Position numbers and translations under genes: made by a program. DNA of 64,000 bases from LD21 sp963715785 (GTDB lineage Bacteria > Bacteroidota > Bacteroidia > Bacteroidales > VadinHA17). The notes below the pieces were generated by a model. It did no database searches. It was given only the letters and a program-made list of their open reading frames with translations, and had not been told where the DNA came from. Shown here piece by piece: positions 53,252 to 63,533 of this stretch; the first letter of the stretch is position 1, and the number at the start of each line of letters is the position of its first letter. The stretch is taken from positions 2,046,001 to 2,110,000 of the forward strand of contig OY970276.1 of NCBI GenBank assembly GCA_963715785.1, written 5' to 3'.

Positions 53252-53998
53252 ATGGATATTCTGAAATCCGTAATTGTTTGGTTAATAGGTGTTTGCTATA
53301 TAGCAATAACCTTCCCTCTGACACTTATAATATGGTTGCTGGCTCTCCCGTTCGACAGGGAGAAAAGTATTATACACTCGTTCCTGATGTACCAGAGTCT
53401 GGTACTTTCATTTTTAATCCCGATCTGGAAAATCAGAATCGAAGGGAGAGAAAAGGCTATCAAGGGGACCACATATGTTATCATCTCTAATCACCAGTCA
53501 CTTCTCGATATTCTGATTGTAAACTGCCTCAGGTACAGATTCAAATGGATTTCTAAGATTGAAAACTTCAAGGTTCCGGTGATCGGCTGGTATCTGAGAA
53601 TGGCTGATTACATAATTGTCGACCGGGGAAACGAAGAGAGCAAAACCGAAATGCTGGAAAGATCATATAATTGTCTTAAAAATGGGGTCTCAATAATGAT
53701 TTTCCCGGAAGGGACACGTTCGCTTAACAACGAGATTGGCTTTTTTAAAAGGGGGGCTTTTCAACTTGCATTACAGGCTGGCGTTCCTATTCTGCCGGTG
53801 CTTTTAGACGGAACAGGTGGTATCCTTCCAAAACACGGACTTATATTCGGAAGCGGTCATTTCATCAGGTTAAGAGTAATGGACCCGGTTGAGCCTGCTT
53901 TTCCGGGCACCGATACTCCGGAAAGCCTTGCTCTGAAACTTAGTTCGTTAATGGCATCAGGATTAAAAGAGCTCAGAGAAGAAAGGGTTCTACGATGA
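53252..53998 (+). CDS. plsC: 1-acyl-sn-glycerol-3-phosphate acyltransferase (PlsC family)
   Basis: The 248-residue membrane acyltransferase has one or two N-terminal helices, catalytic motif I ISNHQSLLD (HX4D) near residue 78, and motif III IFPEGTRSLNNE near 150. It makes phosphatidic acid from lyso-PA. Its stop overlaps the next ATG by 4 bp (ATGA), so the two genes are coupled. Confidence 0.92.
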   Translation: MDILKSVIVWLIGVCYIAITFPLTLIIWLLALPFDREKSIIHSFLMYQSLVLSFLIPIWKIRIEGREKAIKGTTYVIISNHQSLLDILIVNCLRYRFKWISKIENFKVPVIGWYLRMADYIIVDRGNEESKTEMLERSYNCLKNGVSIMIFPEGTRSLNNEIGFFKRGAFQLALQAGVPILPVLLDGTGGILPKHGLIFGSGHFIRLRVMDPVEPAFPGTDTPESLALKLSSLMASGLKELREERVLR

Positions 53999-54771
53999 CT
54001 CAGAGTCTTTCATATCGCCGTATGCTGACCAGGATGGGTTTTTATAACTATCAGAATGGTCTCGTATTTCATCATGTGAACCAGGAAGGCGGTTGGGAAC
54101 ATCATGAGGACCACTGCAGGCGTTTTATCCTGAAAGCATTGGATTTGTATAAACCTGAGACGGTATCTGTTCTTGGGAGCGGATGGCTGCTCGAGCTTCC
54201 CTTTGCTGAACTTATTGAGAGAACCGGCAAAGTATACCTTATTGATATTATTCATCCTCCCGACGTGATCAGACAGGCAGGAAAATATGAAAACGTGGAG
54301 CTTAAAGTAATGGATATTACCGGTGGAATGATCGCTGAAGTGTGGCAAAAAGCCGGGAAATTTTCATTTCTTAAAAAGCTGAAGTCGCTTCAGGATATAA
54401 CCATTCCGGAATTCAAGCCTGCTTTTGATCCCGGAATGGTAATTTCCCTCAATATACTCACACAACTGGAATCATTGATAGTTGACTATATTAAAAAAAG
54501 ATCGAAAATAAAGGAAGAAGAGCTTGCACTGTTCAGATCCGGAATTCAAAAAAGACATATAGATTTTCTTAAGAGTCACAGATCAGTTCTTATTACAGAT
54601 TATGCTGAAGTGATAACAGAAAAATCGGGAACAGTCAAAACAATTGATACCTTGCTGGCAGATCTTCCGCCATATACAGATAAAGAAGAATGGACATGGA
54701 ATTTTGACCAGACAGGTGCTGATTTCTACAGAAGCAGAAGTCAGTTTAAAATTGTCGGTATAATAAACTGA
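53995..54771 (+). CDS. Rossmann-fold (methyltransferase-like) protein, function unknown
   Basis: The 258-residue soluble protein has an SAM-methyltransferase-like N-terminal region: ETVSVLGSGWLLELPFAELIE resembles the glycine-rich loop, and KVYLIDIIHPPDVIRQ the acidic second strand. A helical middle and AEVITEKSGTVKTIDTLLADLPP follow. No catalytic motif identifies a substrate. It starts inside plsC and is followed 5 bp later by the MutS-like gene, so it is part of an operon. Confidence 0.6.
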   Translation: MTQSLSYRRMLTRMGFYNYQNGLVFHHVNQEGGWEHHEDHCRRFILKALDLYKPETVSVLGSGWLLELPFAELIERTGKVYLIDIIHPPDVIRQAGKYENVELKVMDITGGMIAEVWQKAGKFSFLKKLKSLQDITIPEFKPAFDPGMVISLNILTQLESLIVDYIKKRSKIKEEELALFRSGIQKRHIDFLKSHRSVLITDYAEVITEKSGTVKTIDTLLADLPPYTDKEEWTWNFDQTGADFYRSRSQFKIVGIIN

Positions 54772-54775
54772 TAAG

Positions 54776-56578
54776 ATGAAAAAGGATCAGATCAGACAGG
54801 AATATTTGGCATCAGCAGCTTCATACAGACTTCTTGAAAAGACAGGAGGAAAGGCAGTTTTAACAATCTCTGTTCTGAGGTTCATCACGTTTACAGGCGG
54901 ATTAATTCTTGCATATATTGGTTTTATCCGAAACACCGTAACCGGGATCATAGTATTATTAGTATTTACAACCATGTTTCTGTATCTGATAAAGCTTTTC
55001 TTAAAATATTCAGAGAGGAGAGATTTTCGCGGCAATCTTGCCCTCCTGAATGAAAATGAGGCAGAAGCTCTTTCAGGTAATCTCTCAGCTTACAATAACG
55101 GTGAGATATATTCCGACATTAAGCATGATTTTTCCTATGACGTTGATCTGTTTGGCCCCTCATCGCTTTTCCACTATCTGAACAGAACGGTGACCGGTTA
55201 TGGCAGAGATATTCTTGCTTCCTGGCTATCAGATCCTTATGCCATTTCTGGGAGCATGGCAGCCCGTCAGGAAGCAATAAAGGAGCTGTCATCCAAAGTT
55301 AAATGGAGACAGCTGTTTATGGCGCACGGAATGAAGACGCCACTTGAGAAAACAGAAATCTCGGGCCTGCTCAGCTGGATCGAGGAGAAGCCTGTTATCA
55401 TTTCTTCTCTGTTCAAAAGATTTCTGATAACCGCACTGCCGGCAGCTACAATCGCTTCATTATTCCTATTGATAACCGGAACTTTGCCCTATGAGGTATT
55501 TGCCTTGATTTTTCTTGGCAACCTGCTCTATATTGCAGCCGGATTAAGACGGATCAATGTAATTCACAATGCACTCTCTAAGAAATACAGATTCCTGTCA
55601 TCTGTTAAGGTGCTGCTTAATACTTTTGAAAATGAATCTTTTACATCTTCTGTGCTAAATGACATAAAATTAAATATTTCAGGCAAAGGAAATTCAGCAG
55701 CCGTTTCCGTGAAAAAACTAGGCAGGCTCATCCAGGCGTTTGATACAAGAAATAATCAGATGGTGGGAGTTGTTCTTAATGGCCTTCTCCTTTGGGATTA
55801 TCAGAGTATCGTCAGGCTTGAAAAATGGAAATCTGACTATAAAGCTCAGTTCCCTTTGTGGCTGGAAATGGTTGGAGAGATTGATGCATTTATCAGTTTG
55901 GGAAACTATTCTTTCAATAATCCGGGTTTTGCCTATCCTTCAAGGTCAGATAATTCTGATATATTTTCAGCGAAAGATATCGGACATCAGCTGATTGACG
56001 AAGATAAAAGAGTGTGCAATGATTTTTCTCTGGGGAAAAAAGGCACAGTATGTATCATTTCCGGTGCAAACATGGCAGGGAAAAGCACCTTTTTACGCAC
56101 TGTTGCAGTGAACTTTATTCTTGGAATGACAGGCGCACCTGTCTGCGCAAAAGATCTGAAGTTCATTCCATGCAAGCTCTTTACCAGTATGCGGACTACT
56201 GACTCACTCTCGGGAAATGAATCATATTTCTATGCTGAACTCAGAAGGCTGAATATTTTGAAAACCAGGATTGAGTCGGGCGAACCTGTCTTTTTTATAC
56301 TCGATGAGATTCTTAAGGGCACTAATTCAGCTGATAAAAGTACCGGTTCAAAATTATTTCTGAAGAGGTTGATAGCAGGCAATGGAACCGGTCTGCTCGC
56401 CACACATGATACTTCACTCGGAGAATTGGAAAACGAAAACCCGGGAGTGGTTATCAACAAATGTTTTGAAATTGAAATCGACGGTGAAAATATCAGGTTC
56501 GATTATAAGATCCGGGACGGGATAACTCAAAAGATGAATGCAGTATTTCTAATGAAGCAGATGGGAATTCTGGATTAA
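54776..56578 (+). CDS. Membrane-associated MutS-family ATPase
   Basis: The 600-residue protein has paired membrane helices at about 28-70 (VLRFITFTGGLILAYIG; VTGIIVLLVFTTMFLYLIKLF) and a second pair near 220-260. A MutS core/lever-like helical region follows, and then the C-terminal MutS domain V ATPase: Walker A ISGANMAGKSTFLRTVAVN near residue 430, DSLSGNESYFYAELRR, Walker B VFFILDEILKGTNSADK, and LATHDTSLGE. It lacks the mismatch-recognition domain and the Smr domain of MutS2. This class is common in Bacteroidota, but its role is unknown. Confidence 0.85.
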   Translation: MKKDQIRQEYLASAASYRLLEKTGGKAVLTISVLRFITFTGGLILAYIGFIRNTVTGIIVLLVFTTMFLYLIKLFLKYSERRDFRGNLALLNENEAEALSGNLSAYNNGEIYSDIKHDFSYDVDLFGPSSLFHYLNRTVTGYGRDILASWLSDPYAISGSMAARQEAIKELSSKVKWRQLFMAHGMKTPLEKTEISGLLSWIEEKPVIISSLFKRFLITALPAATIASLFLLITGTLPYEVFALIFLGNLLYIAAGLRRINVIHNALSKKYRFLSSVKVLLNTFENESFTSSVLNDIKLNISGKGNSAAVSVKKLGRLIQAFDTRNNQMVGVVLNGLLLWDYQSIVRLEKWKSDYKAQFPLWLEMVGEIDAFISLGNYSFNNPGFAYPSRSDNSDIFSAKDIGHQLIDEDKRVCNDFSLGKKGTVCIISGANMAGKSTFLRTVAVNFILGMTGAPVCAKDLKFIPCKLFTSMRTTDSLSGNESYFYAELRRLNILKTRIESGEPVFFILDEILKGTNSADKSTGSKLFLKRLIAGNGTGLLATHDTSLGELENENPGVVINKCFEIEIDGENIRFDYKIRDGITQKMNAVFLMKQMGILD

Positions 56579-56648
56579 CGGGAACAAATCTGTTAATGGC
56601 AGGTTTATTTTCATGAATTAAATACTCATAGATAACACGACAATATTT

Positions 56649-58049
56649 ATGGCAAAGATCAACGAATTTGCAGATTCGGGCAAAGTGGAGTTAAAGCGTG
56701 AGCTTGGGCTTGCTGCTGCTGTTGCGATTGTTGTTGGCAACTGTATAGGTTCAGGTATATTTACCTCAGCCGCTTCTCTGGCTGCTGCTTCAAATCCAAG
56801 AACCGCTATAATTGCCTGGATAATCACTTCCGCAGGATCTCTTCTGATAGCTTTGAGTTTTGCCAGCCTTGGCACTGCAATTCCCCGGACCGGAGGACCA
56901 ATCGTTTATACGAGGGCTGCCTTTGGTGACTTTGCGGGGTTTTTGATAGCCTGGACATACTGGATAGGCGCCTGGGTCGGAAACGCGGCAATCATCACTG
57001 CATTCATGCTCTATTTCACTTACTTTGTTCCGGGCGCAACTACGCCAATCCTTTCTTTTCTGGTTACCTCCGGAGTGTTGTGGTTTTTTACAATTATAAA
57101 TATCCTTGGTGTTAAAGGAGCCGGGAAAGTAAGCATAGTGACCACTGTTATGAAAGTAGGCGCTCTGGTTGTTTTTGTTGTGATAGCCGCATTGCATTTC
57201 AACCCTTCTATGCTTGCGACCGTTTCCAGTGCAAAAGTGGCAGGTATGAATACGCTGCCGGCAGCAATTGCAATTGCCCTGTGGGCTTTTGTAGGAATAG
57301 AAAGCGCAACAGTGCCGGCCGGAGAAATAAAGAATCCCGGGACGAATATCAGAAAAAGCACAATTTATGGCACTCTGATAGCTGCAGCGGTATATATTGT
57401 AGTCTCAGTGGTAGGTATGGGTGTACTGGATCAGTCAACGCTGGCAGGGTCCAATGCTCCGCTTGCTGATATTATAAACAAGGCGACAGGTGGAACATGG
57501 GGAGGTGACTTTATTGCCCTTGGAGCCATAGTATCCACACTCGGCGCTTCTTCAGGCTGGATCCTGACTACAGCAAGGAGCGCCTTCGGTGCATCACAGG
57601 ACAAGCTTTTCCCTGAATTCTTCAGCAAAATTCATCCGAAATATCTGACGCCCGTTACTTCTCTGATCGTTAGCGCCGTTGCTGCTAATGTTCTGCTTAT
57701 TCTCAATTACATGGGCACATTGAGCTCGGCCTTTAATTTTATGCTGTTGCTGGCTACTCTTGCATTTCTTCCTGCCTATGCTTTTTCAGCTGCTGCAGAT
57801 ATAATACTTCTTAAAAACCACTCATCGGATTTTAATTTTTTCGGCTTTCTGAAGAATTCATTATTTGCTTTGCTTGCTTTTGGATACTCCATATATGCAA
57901 TTTATGGAACCGGTGCAAGAGTGGTGATGTATGGATTTATACTTATGCTCGCCGGCATTCCGGTTTATCTTTACATGATGCTTCAGAATAATAGGAAAGA
58001 CAAACTGGTGGATGATTTAAGAACAGATGCAGGGATAGGAACAAAATGA
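56649..58049 (+). CDS. APC-family amino acid permease
   Basis: The 466-residue transporter has about twelve helices and the family motif GNCIGSGIFTSAASLA in helix 1. GAWVGNAAIITAFMLYFTYF and a central ALWAFVGIESATVPAGEIKNPGTNIRKSTIYG segment follow, as in AdiC/PotE-type basic amino acid antiporters. The substrate may be arginine/agmatine or a similar amino acid; not certain. No decarboxylase is next to it. Confidence 0.88.
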   Translation: MAKINEFADSGKVELKRELGLAAAVAIVVGNCIGSGIFTSAASLAAASNPRTAIIAWIITSAGSLLIALSFASLGTAIPRTGGPIVYTRAAFGDFAGFLIAWTYWIGAWVGNAAIITAFMLYFTYFVPGATTPILSFLVTSGVLWFFTIINILGVKGAGKVSIVTTVMKVGALVVFVVIAALHFNPSMLATVSSAKVAGMNTLPAAIAIALWAFVGIESATVPAGEIKNPGTNIRKSTIYGTLIAAAVYIVVSVVGMGVLDQSTLAGSNAPLADIINKATGGTWGGDFIALGAIVSTLGASSGWILTTARSAFGASQDKLFPEFFSKIHPKYLTPVTSLIVSAVAANVLLILNYMGTLSSAFNFMLLLATLAFLPAYAFSAAADIILLKNHSSDFNFFGFLKNSLFALLAFGYSIYAIYGTGARVVMYGFILMLAGIPVYLYMMLQNNRKDKLVDDLRTDAGIGTK

Positions 58050-58385
58050 ATTCAGCTGTCTGATAATTTAATAGGATTAGCGACGTGTCCACAAATTTAA
58101 GATAGGATACAAATTTTCTTCGGGCCCTCTTTAGGGGGATGGGGGCATAGAAAGTTTACCTTTAGGGGCTTGGGGGTAAAAAAGGGAGGAATGAAAATTC
58201 CCTGCCTCTTGGCGAGGCCATTTATCAACATTTTTCCTCTCTTTGTAATTATCATATAATCAGCTAAATATTTTAGCCACAGCATAATTAGGGCATTTGT
58301 CGTATTATAAATATGCAGGGTTGTTGAAAAATTGACAGAAAAACGACAGATCTAATTAGTTATATTTGCCCAAAATTTCTGCAAA
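58050..58385. repeat. Gap of 336 bp with degenerate G-rich repeats and the parE promoter
   Basis: CTTTAGGGGGATGGGGGCA at 58128-58146 and CTTTAGGGGCTTGGGGGTA at 58159-58177 are imperfect direct repeats, related in reverse complement to the repeat at 35.8 kb. The rest is AT-rich and holds no credible ORF. The final 30 bp carry a promoter-like -7 box. Confidence 0.55.
58361..58368 (+). promoter_or_regulatory. Promoter -7 box (TATATTTG) of parE
   Basis: TATATTTG is a perfect TAnnTTTG match 17 bp before the parE ATG. The nearest TTG upstream (58332) is 26 bp away, slightly far for a -33 box. Confidence 0.5.
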
Positions 58386-60243
58386 ATGTCAGTCGGGTAT
58401 TCGGAAGAACATATTAAAACGCTTGAGTGGAGAGAGCATATCCGCCTTAGGCCTGGTATGTATATCGGGAAGCTTGGTGACGGTTCTTCCCAGGATGATG
58501 GTGTTTATGTGCTTCTGAAAGAGGTTATGGATAATGCCCTTGATGAGTATATGATGGGATACGGCAAAAAAATTGATGTATCCATCACAGGCAAAGAGGT
58601 CAGGGTCAGGGATTATGGACGGGGCATTCCTCTCGGAAAAGTACTCGATGCTGTCTCCAAAATGAACACCGGGGCAAAATACGATTCAAAAGCCTTTAAA
58701 AAATCAGTAGGACTGAACGGAGTCGGTGTTAAAGCTGTTAATGCCTTATCCAGCAAATTTATTATACGTTCCATACGTGAAGGAGAGGTTAAAGTCTGTG
58801 AATTTGAGCACGGAAGAACGGTTATCGATCGTCCTCTTAGAGCCTACGAATGAGGAAAACGGTGTTGAGGTGATCTTCCAGCCTGATGAAGATATGTTCG
58901 GCAACTACTATTTCATTTCGGAATATGTGGATACAATGCTGAAGAACAATGTATATCTGAACTCCGGACTGGTAATAAATTTTAATGGCAATAAATTCTT
59001 TTCACGGAACGGACTTGTATGATCTTCTTAACGAAAATATGGGCAAGGAGGGTCTTTATCCTATAATTCATCTTACAGGAGAGGATATTGAGATAGCATT
59101 CACACATGGACTTCAGTATGGCGAAGATTACTATAGTTTTGTTAATGGTCAGAATACAACCCAGGGCGGAACACATCTTATTGCTTTCAGGGAAGCTATT
59201 GTAAAGACCATCAGGGATTTCTATAAAAAGGATTATGATCCGTCCGATATACGTTCATCAATAATTGCAGCTATAAGCATAAAAGTTGAAGAGCCGATTT
59301 TTGAATCTCAGACAAAGACAAAGCTGGGATCAAAAGATATGGGACCCGAAGGGCCTTCTGTCAGTAATTTTATCAGTGAATTTATAAAGAAGCAGCTCGA
59401 CGATTATCTTGCATAAAAATCCGGAGACAGCCCGGACCATTCTTAAGAAAATTCAGGATTCTGAGAAAGAGAGAAAAGCTATTTCATCTATCCAGAAGCT
59501 CGCAAGGGACAGGGCAAAGAAAGTGAGTCTTCATAATAAGAAGCTCAGGGATTGCCGGACGCATTATAATTCGAATGATGCAAATAAGCTTGATTCGACA
59601 CTTTTCATAACCGAGGGTGATTCAGCAAGCGGGTCAATAACCAAATCGAGAAATGTCGAGACCCAGGCAGTTTTCAGCCTGAGGGGCAAACCGCTTAACT
59701 GCTATGGTCTTACGAAAAAAATAGTATATGAGAATGAGGAGTTTAACCTTCTCCAGGCGGCTCTTAATATCGAAGACGGAATCGAAAATCTGAGATATAA
59801 TAATGTTGTGGTGGCAACTGATGCTGATGTGGATGGTATGCATATCAGGCTTCTGTTGCTTACATTTTTTCTTCAGTTCTTTCCCGATCTGGTGAAAAAA
59901 GGGCATGTGTATATTCTTCAGACACCACTATTCAGGGTAAGAAATAAGAAAGAGACGAGGTATTGCTACTCTCCCGAAGAAAAAGCAAAAGCTGTAAGCT
60001 GCTCTGGGTCCAAATCCTGAAATGACTCGTTTTAAAGGGCTCGGAGAGATATCGCCTGATGAATTCAAACACTTCATTGGAAAGGATATGCGTCTTGAGC
60101 CTGTCAGAATGAAAAAAAATGATTCCATCGACGGATTCCTTGAATTTTTTATGGGTAAAAATACACCTGACAGACAAGATTTTATTATTGGCAATCTCAG
60201 GATTGAAGAAGATATTGTTGAAGAGGAAAAACCATTGAATTAG
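58386..60243 (+). CDS. parE: DNA topoisomerase IV subunit B (ParE), frame broken by four +1 shifts
   Basis: ParE provides the ATPase of topoisomerase IV, which decatenates replicated chromosomes. After joining, the protein is about 618 residues, as expected. GHKL ATPase motifs: DNALDEYMMG, YGRGIPLGKV, GLNGVGVKAVNALS. The TOPRIM domain has ITEGDSASGS and VATDADVDGMHIRLLL; RFKGLGEIS is near the end. The frame changes +1 at about 58836-58839 (CTTA), 59014-59017 (CTTG), 59408-59411 (CTTG) and 59997-60000 (AGCT). Without joining, it falls into pieces of 155, 98, 143, 203 and 73 codons. No residues are lost apart from the extra bases, and parC follows. Confidence 0.88.
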
Positions 60244-60265
60244 GTAAGGTAGTCCTGGTTTATTT

Positions 60266-62893
60266 ATGGAAGAAGAAGAACTGGATATAACCAATACGGA
60301 AAGCAATGATCAGGTACCGTCAGGACCGGCTGCGCTTCATTCGGTAACAGCTTTATCGGGCATGTATCAGGACTGGTTCCTGGATTATGCCTCATATGTT
60401 ATTCTGGAAAGGGCCGTACCTCACCTTCATGATGGACTTAAGCCTGTCCAGCGCCGTATACTCCATTCAATGAAGAGGATGGATGACGGGCGTTACAATA
60501 AGGTGGCAAATATCATCGGTCATACGATGCAATTCCATCCACATGGTGATGCATCAATCGGCGATGCACTGGTTCAGCTTGGTCAGAAAGAGCTGCTTGT
60601 GGATATGCAGGGAAACTGGGGAAATCTTCTCACGGGCGATGGCGCTGCTGCTCCCAGGTATATTGAATCAAGGCTTTCAAAATTTGCACTGGAAGTTGTA
60701 TTCAATCATAAAACAACAGAATGGAAACTCTCATATGACGGCCGTAACAAGGAACCTGTCACTCTTCCTGTAAAGTTCCCTTTACTGCTTGCCCAGGGTG
60801 GTGAGGGAATCGCAGTCGGACTTGCATCAAAAATTCTTCCTCATAACTTCAATGAGCTTATTGATGCCACAATAGATTACCTGCAAGGGAATGATTTTGT
60901 TATTTACCCTGACTTTCCTACCGGTGGGATGGTCGATGTTTCAAAATACAACGACGGGCAGCGGGGAGGAGCGGTTAAGGTCAGAGCCAGGATTGAAAAG
61001 GTTGATAAAAAGGAACTTGTAATAACCGAGATCCCATTTGGAAAAACTACAAGCTCTCTTATAGAATCAATTATAAAGGCCAGCGAAAAAGGGAAAATCA
61101 AGATCCGGAAGATTGATGATAATACCTCGGCAAATGTCGAAATTGTTATTCATTTGCTCCCCGGCGTATCTCCCGATATGACAATCGATGCTCTATATGC
61201 TCTTACCGATTGTGAATATTCAATTTCACCCAATACCTGTGTCATAGTCGATGATAAACCCTCGTTTATGGGGGTAAGCTCTATTCTGAAGCATTCTGCT
61301 GACAGAACAGTTGATCTTCTTAAAACTGAGCTGGAAATCAGGCTTGCCGAACTTCATGAAGAGTGGCACATGTCATCACTCGAGAAGATATTTATTGAAG
61401 AAAGAATTTATCGCGATATAGAAGAAAGTGAAACCTGGGAAGCTGTAATAAATGATATTGACAAAGGCCTTGAACCATTCAAGAAAGCTATTATACAGGG
61501 AAGTAACCAGAGAAGATATAATTCAGCTCACGGAAATAAAGATCAAGAGGATCTCGAAATTCGATGTAAAAAAAGCCGATGAACATATAAAGGGAATTGA
61601 AACAGAGATAGAAGAGGTTAAAAATCATCTGAACAATATTATTCCATTTGCAATTAATTATTTCAGACAGATAAAGAAAAAATACGGCAAGGGAAGAGAA
61701 AGAAAAACAGAACTGAGAAGCTTTGATACTATTGAAGCCACAAAAGTGGTTGCCAATAATGCAAAACTCTATATAAATTATAAAGAAGGATTTATCGGAA
61801 CCGGTCTGAAAAAAGATGAATTTGTCTGCGACTGCTCTGATATTGACGATGTTATCGTAATAAGAAAAGACGGGGTTTACCTGATAACCAAAGTAGCCGA
61901 CAAGGTTTTTGTCGGGAATGATATCCTCTATGCGCAGGTCTTTCTTAAAAATGATGAGCGCACTATCTACAATATTGTATATCAGGATGGCAAGGATGGA
62001 GCCATTGCTTGCAAAACGATGCGCAATATCCGGACTGACACGTGATAAGGAGTACAATCTCACCAGGGGCAAACAGGGCTCAAAAATTGTTTATCTGAGT
62101 GTCAATCCCAATGGTGAAGCTGAGGTAATAAATGTTCATCATAAACCAAAGGCAAGACTTAAGAAACTCATGTTCGAATTCGATTTCGGGCAAATGGCAA
62201 TTAAAGGGAAATCCTCTATGGGGAACATTCTCACAAAGAATGCAGTTCATAAAATAAATCTGAAGGAAAAAGGCCTCTCAACCCTGGGAGGCAGAAAAAT
62301 ATGGTTCGACGATGCAGTTTTCAGATTAAATGTTGATGGCAGAGGAATGTTCCTCGGTGAATTCAGCGCTGACGATAAAATACTGGTAATCACAAAGAAC
62401 GGATTTTTCAGAATTGCAGGGTTTGACCTGTCAAATCATTTCGAAGACAACATTCTCATTATTGAGAAGTTCAGGCCCGGAAAGGTCTATTCGGCAGTTT
62501 ACTGGGATGCCGAACAGAAATTTTATTATGTGAAACGATTCACAATTGAAGAGTCTGAGAAACCACAGTGTTTTATTAATGAAGATCCTGAATCCAAACT
62601 TTACAGTCTCACCGAAGTGGAATATCCGCGTTTTGAAATATCATTTGGAGGAAAACACAAGGATAGAGAGAATGAGATAATAGAAGTTGTCAGAATTTAT
62701 TGGCATAAAGAGCTATAAAGCAAAAGGAAAGAGACTGACCAGCTTTATGGTGGAAAATATCCAGGAAATTGAGCCTGTCATTAAAAAGGAGTCAGAAATG
62801 CCGCAGGAAGAAACAGACGACGAAGAGGATGACGATCCGACTCCGCCTCCTTCTGCCCATGACGATCCGGCCCAGATGAAACTTGAATTATAA
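60266..62893 (+). CDS. parC: DNA topoisomerase IV subunit A (ParC), frame broken by three +1 shifts
   Basis: ParC is the DNA-cleaving subunit of topoisomerase IV. The joined protein has about 875 residues. The N-terminal breakage-reunion domain has DGLKPVQRRILHSM, QFHPHGDASIGDALVQLGQ and APRYIESRLS with the catalytic Tyr. The C-terminal beta-pinwheel region (KAKGKRLTSFMVEN) and an acidic tail (EETDDEEDDDPTPPP) follow. Frames change +1 near 61482-61485 (ATTA), in the ATTGCTTGC stretch near 62004-62012, and near 62688-62691 (GTTG). Each join restores conserved text such as YREVTREDI, GLTRDKEYNL and SEFIGIKSYKAKG. It overlaps the aroK start by one base (TAATG). Confidence 0.88.
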
Positions 62894-63418
62894 TGACCAA
62901 AAACCATATTATCTATATTATAGGTTTTATGGGAAGCGGTAAAACTACCGCCGGTAAAAAACTCGCATCGCATTCTTGGCTGGTCATTTGTCGATCTCGA
63001 TAAGAAAATTGAAGAGCATACCGGCAAAACTATTCCGGAGATATTTGCCCGCAGCGGAGAAGACTATTTTCGGGAGCAGGAATCCTTTTTGCTCAGAACC
63101 CTTAAGTCAGCTGCAAACACTGTAATCTCGACAGGCGGAGGTACACCCTGCTACAGCGATAATATGGATTTCATGCTTGAAAACGGTGTGACGCTCTATC
63201 TAAAAATGACACCCGAAGAATTAATGAACCGCCTTTCTGTATCTAATGGCGAAAGACCCTTAATAAAAGATTTGAACAGAGAGGAGTTGCGGATTTTTAT
63301 TGAGGAAAAACTTGTAGTGCGTGAGAAATTCTATGATCGCTCTGCCCTGGTTGCTGACGGAGCTGATCCCGATATAAAAGAGATATCGTCTCTCGTTAAA
63401 GAAATGCTTAAGATCTGA
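62893..63418 (+). CDS. aroK: Shikimate kinase (AroK), frame broken by one +1 shift
   Basis: Shikimate kinase phosphorylates shikimate at the 3-OH in aromatic amino acid synthesis. The frame starts at ATG 62893 with Walker A GFMGSGKTTAGKKLA near residues 11-25. It reads out of frame after KLASH near 62968-62972; in the +1 frame LGWSFVDLDKKIEEHTGKT, ESFLLRTL, VISTGGGTPCYSD and NGERPL continue to 63418. The joined length is about 174 residues, normal for the family. The DLDKKIEE and GGG shikimate motifs are intact. An IS1595 transposase gene starts 115 bp later. Confidence 0.85.
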
Positions 63419-63533
63419 ATTAATCGTAGAGGAAATCGGGCATCGGCACAAATTTAAACACACTATGGGTTAAAAAATAATATGAGTGTCGGGAATGATA
63501 AATAAATGATTATATTATAAGAAAATATTTGCC

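Noticed and set aside
58386..60243. parE/parC as decayed pseudogenes
   Set aside because: All catalytic motifs survive and breaks are only single extra bases with no missense decay; topoisomerase IV is essential, so artefact or recoding is likelier.
61491..62072. 193-codon minus-strand open frame over parC
   Set aside because: It is antisense to conserved ParC sequence; the length arises from AT-rich codon usage.
58831..62975. A single programmed frameshift signal common to all breaks
   Set aside because: The AGCT site in parE and the site in aroK do not fit the NTTR pattern, and no stop codon or stimulatory element recurs at a fixed distance.
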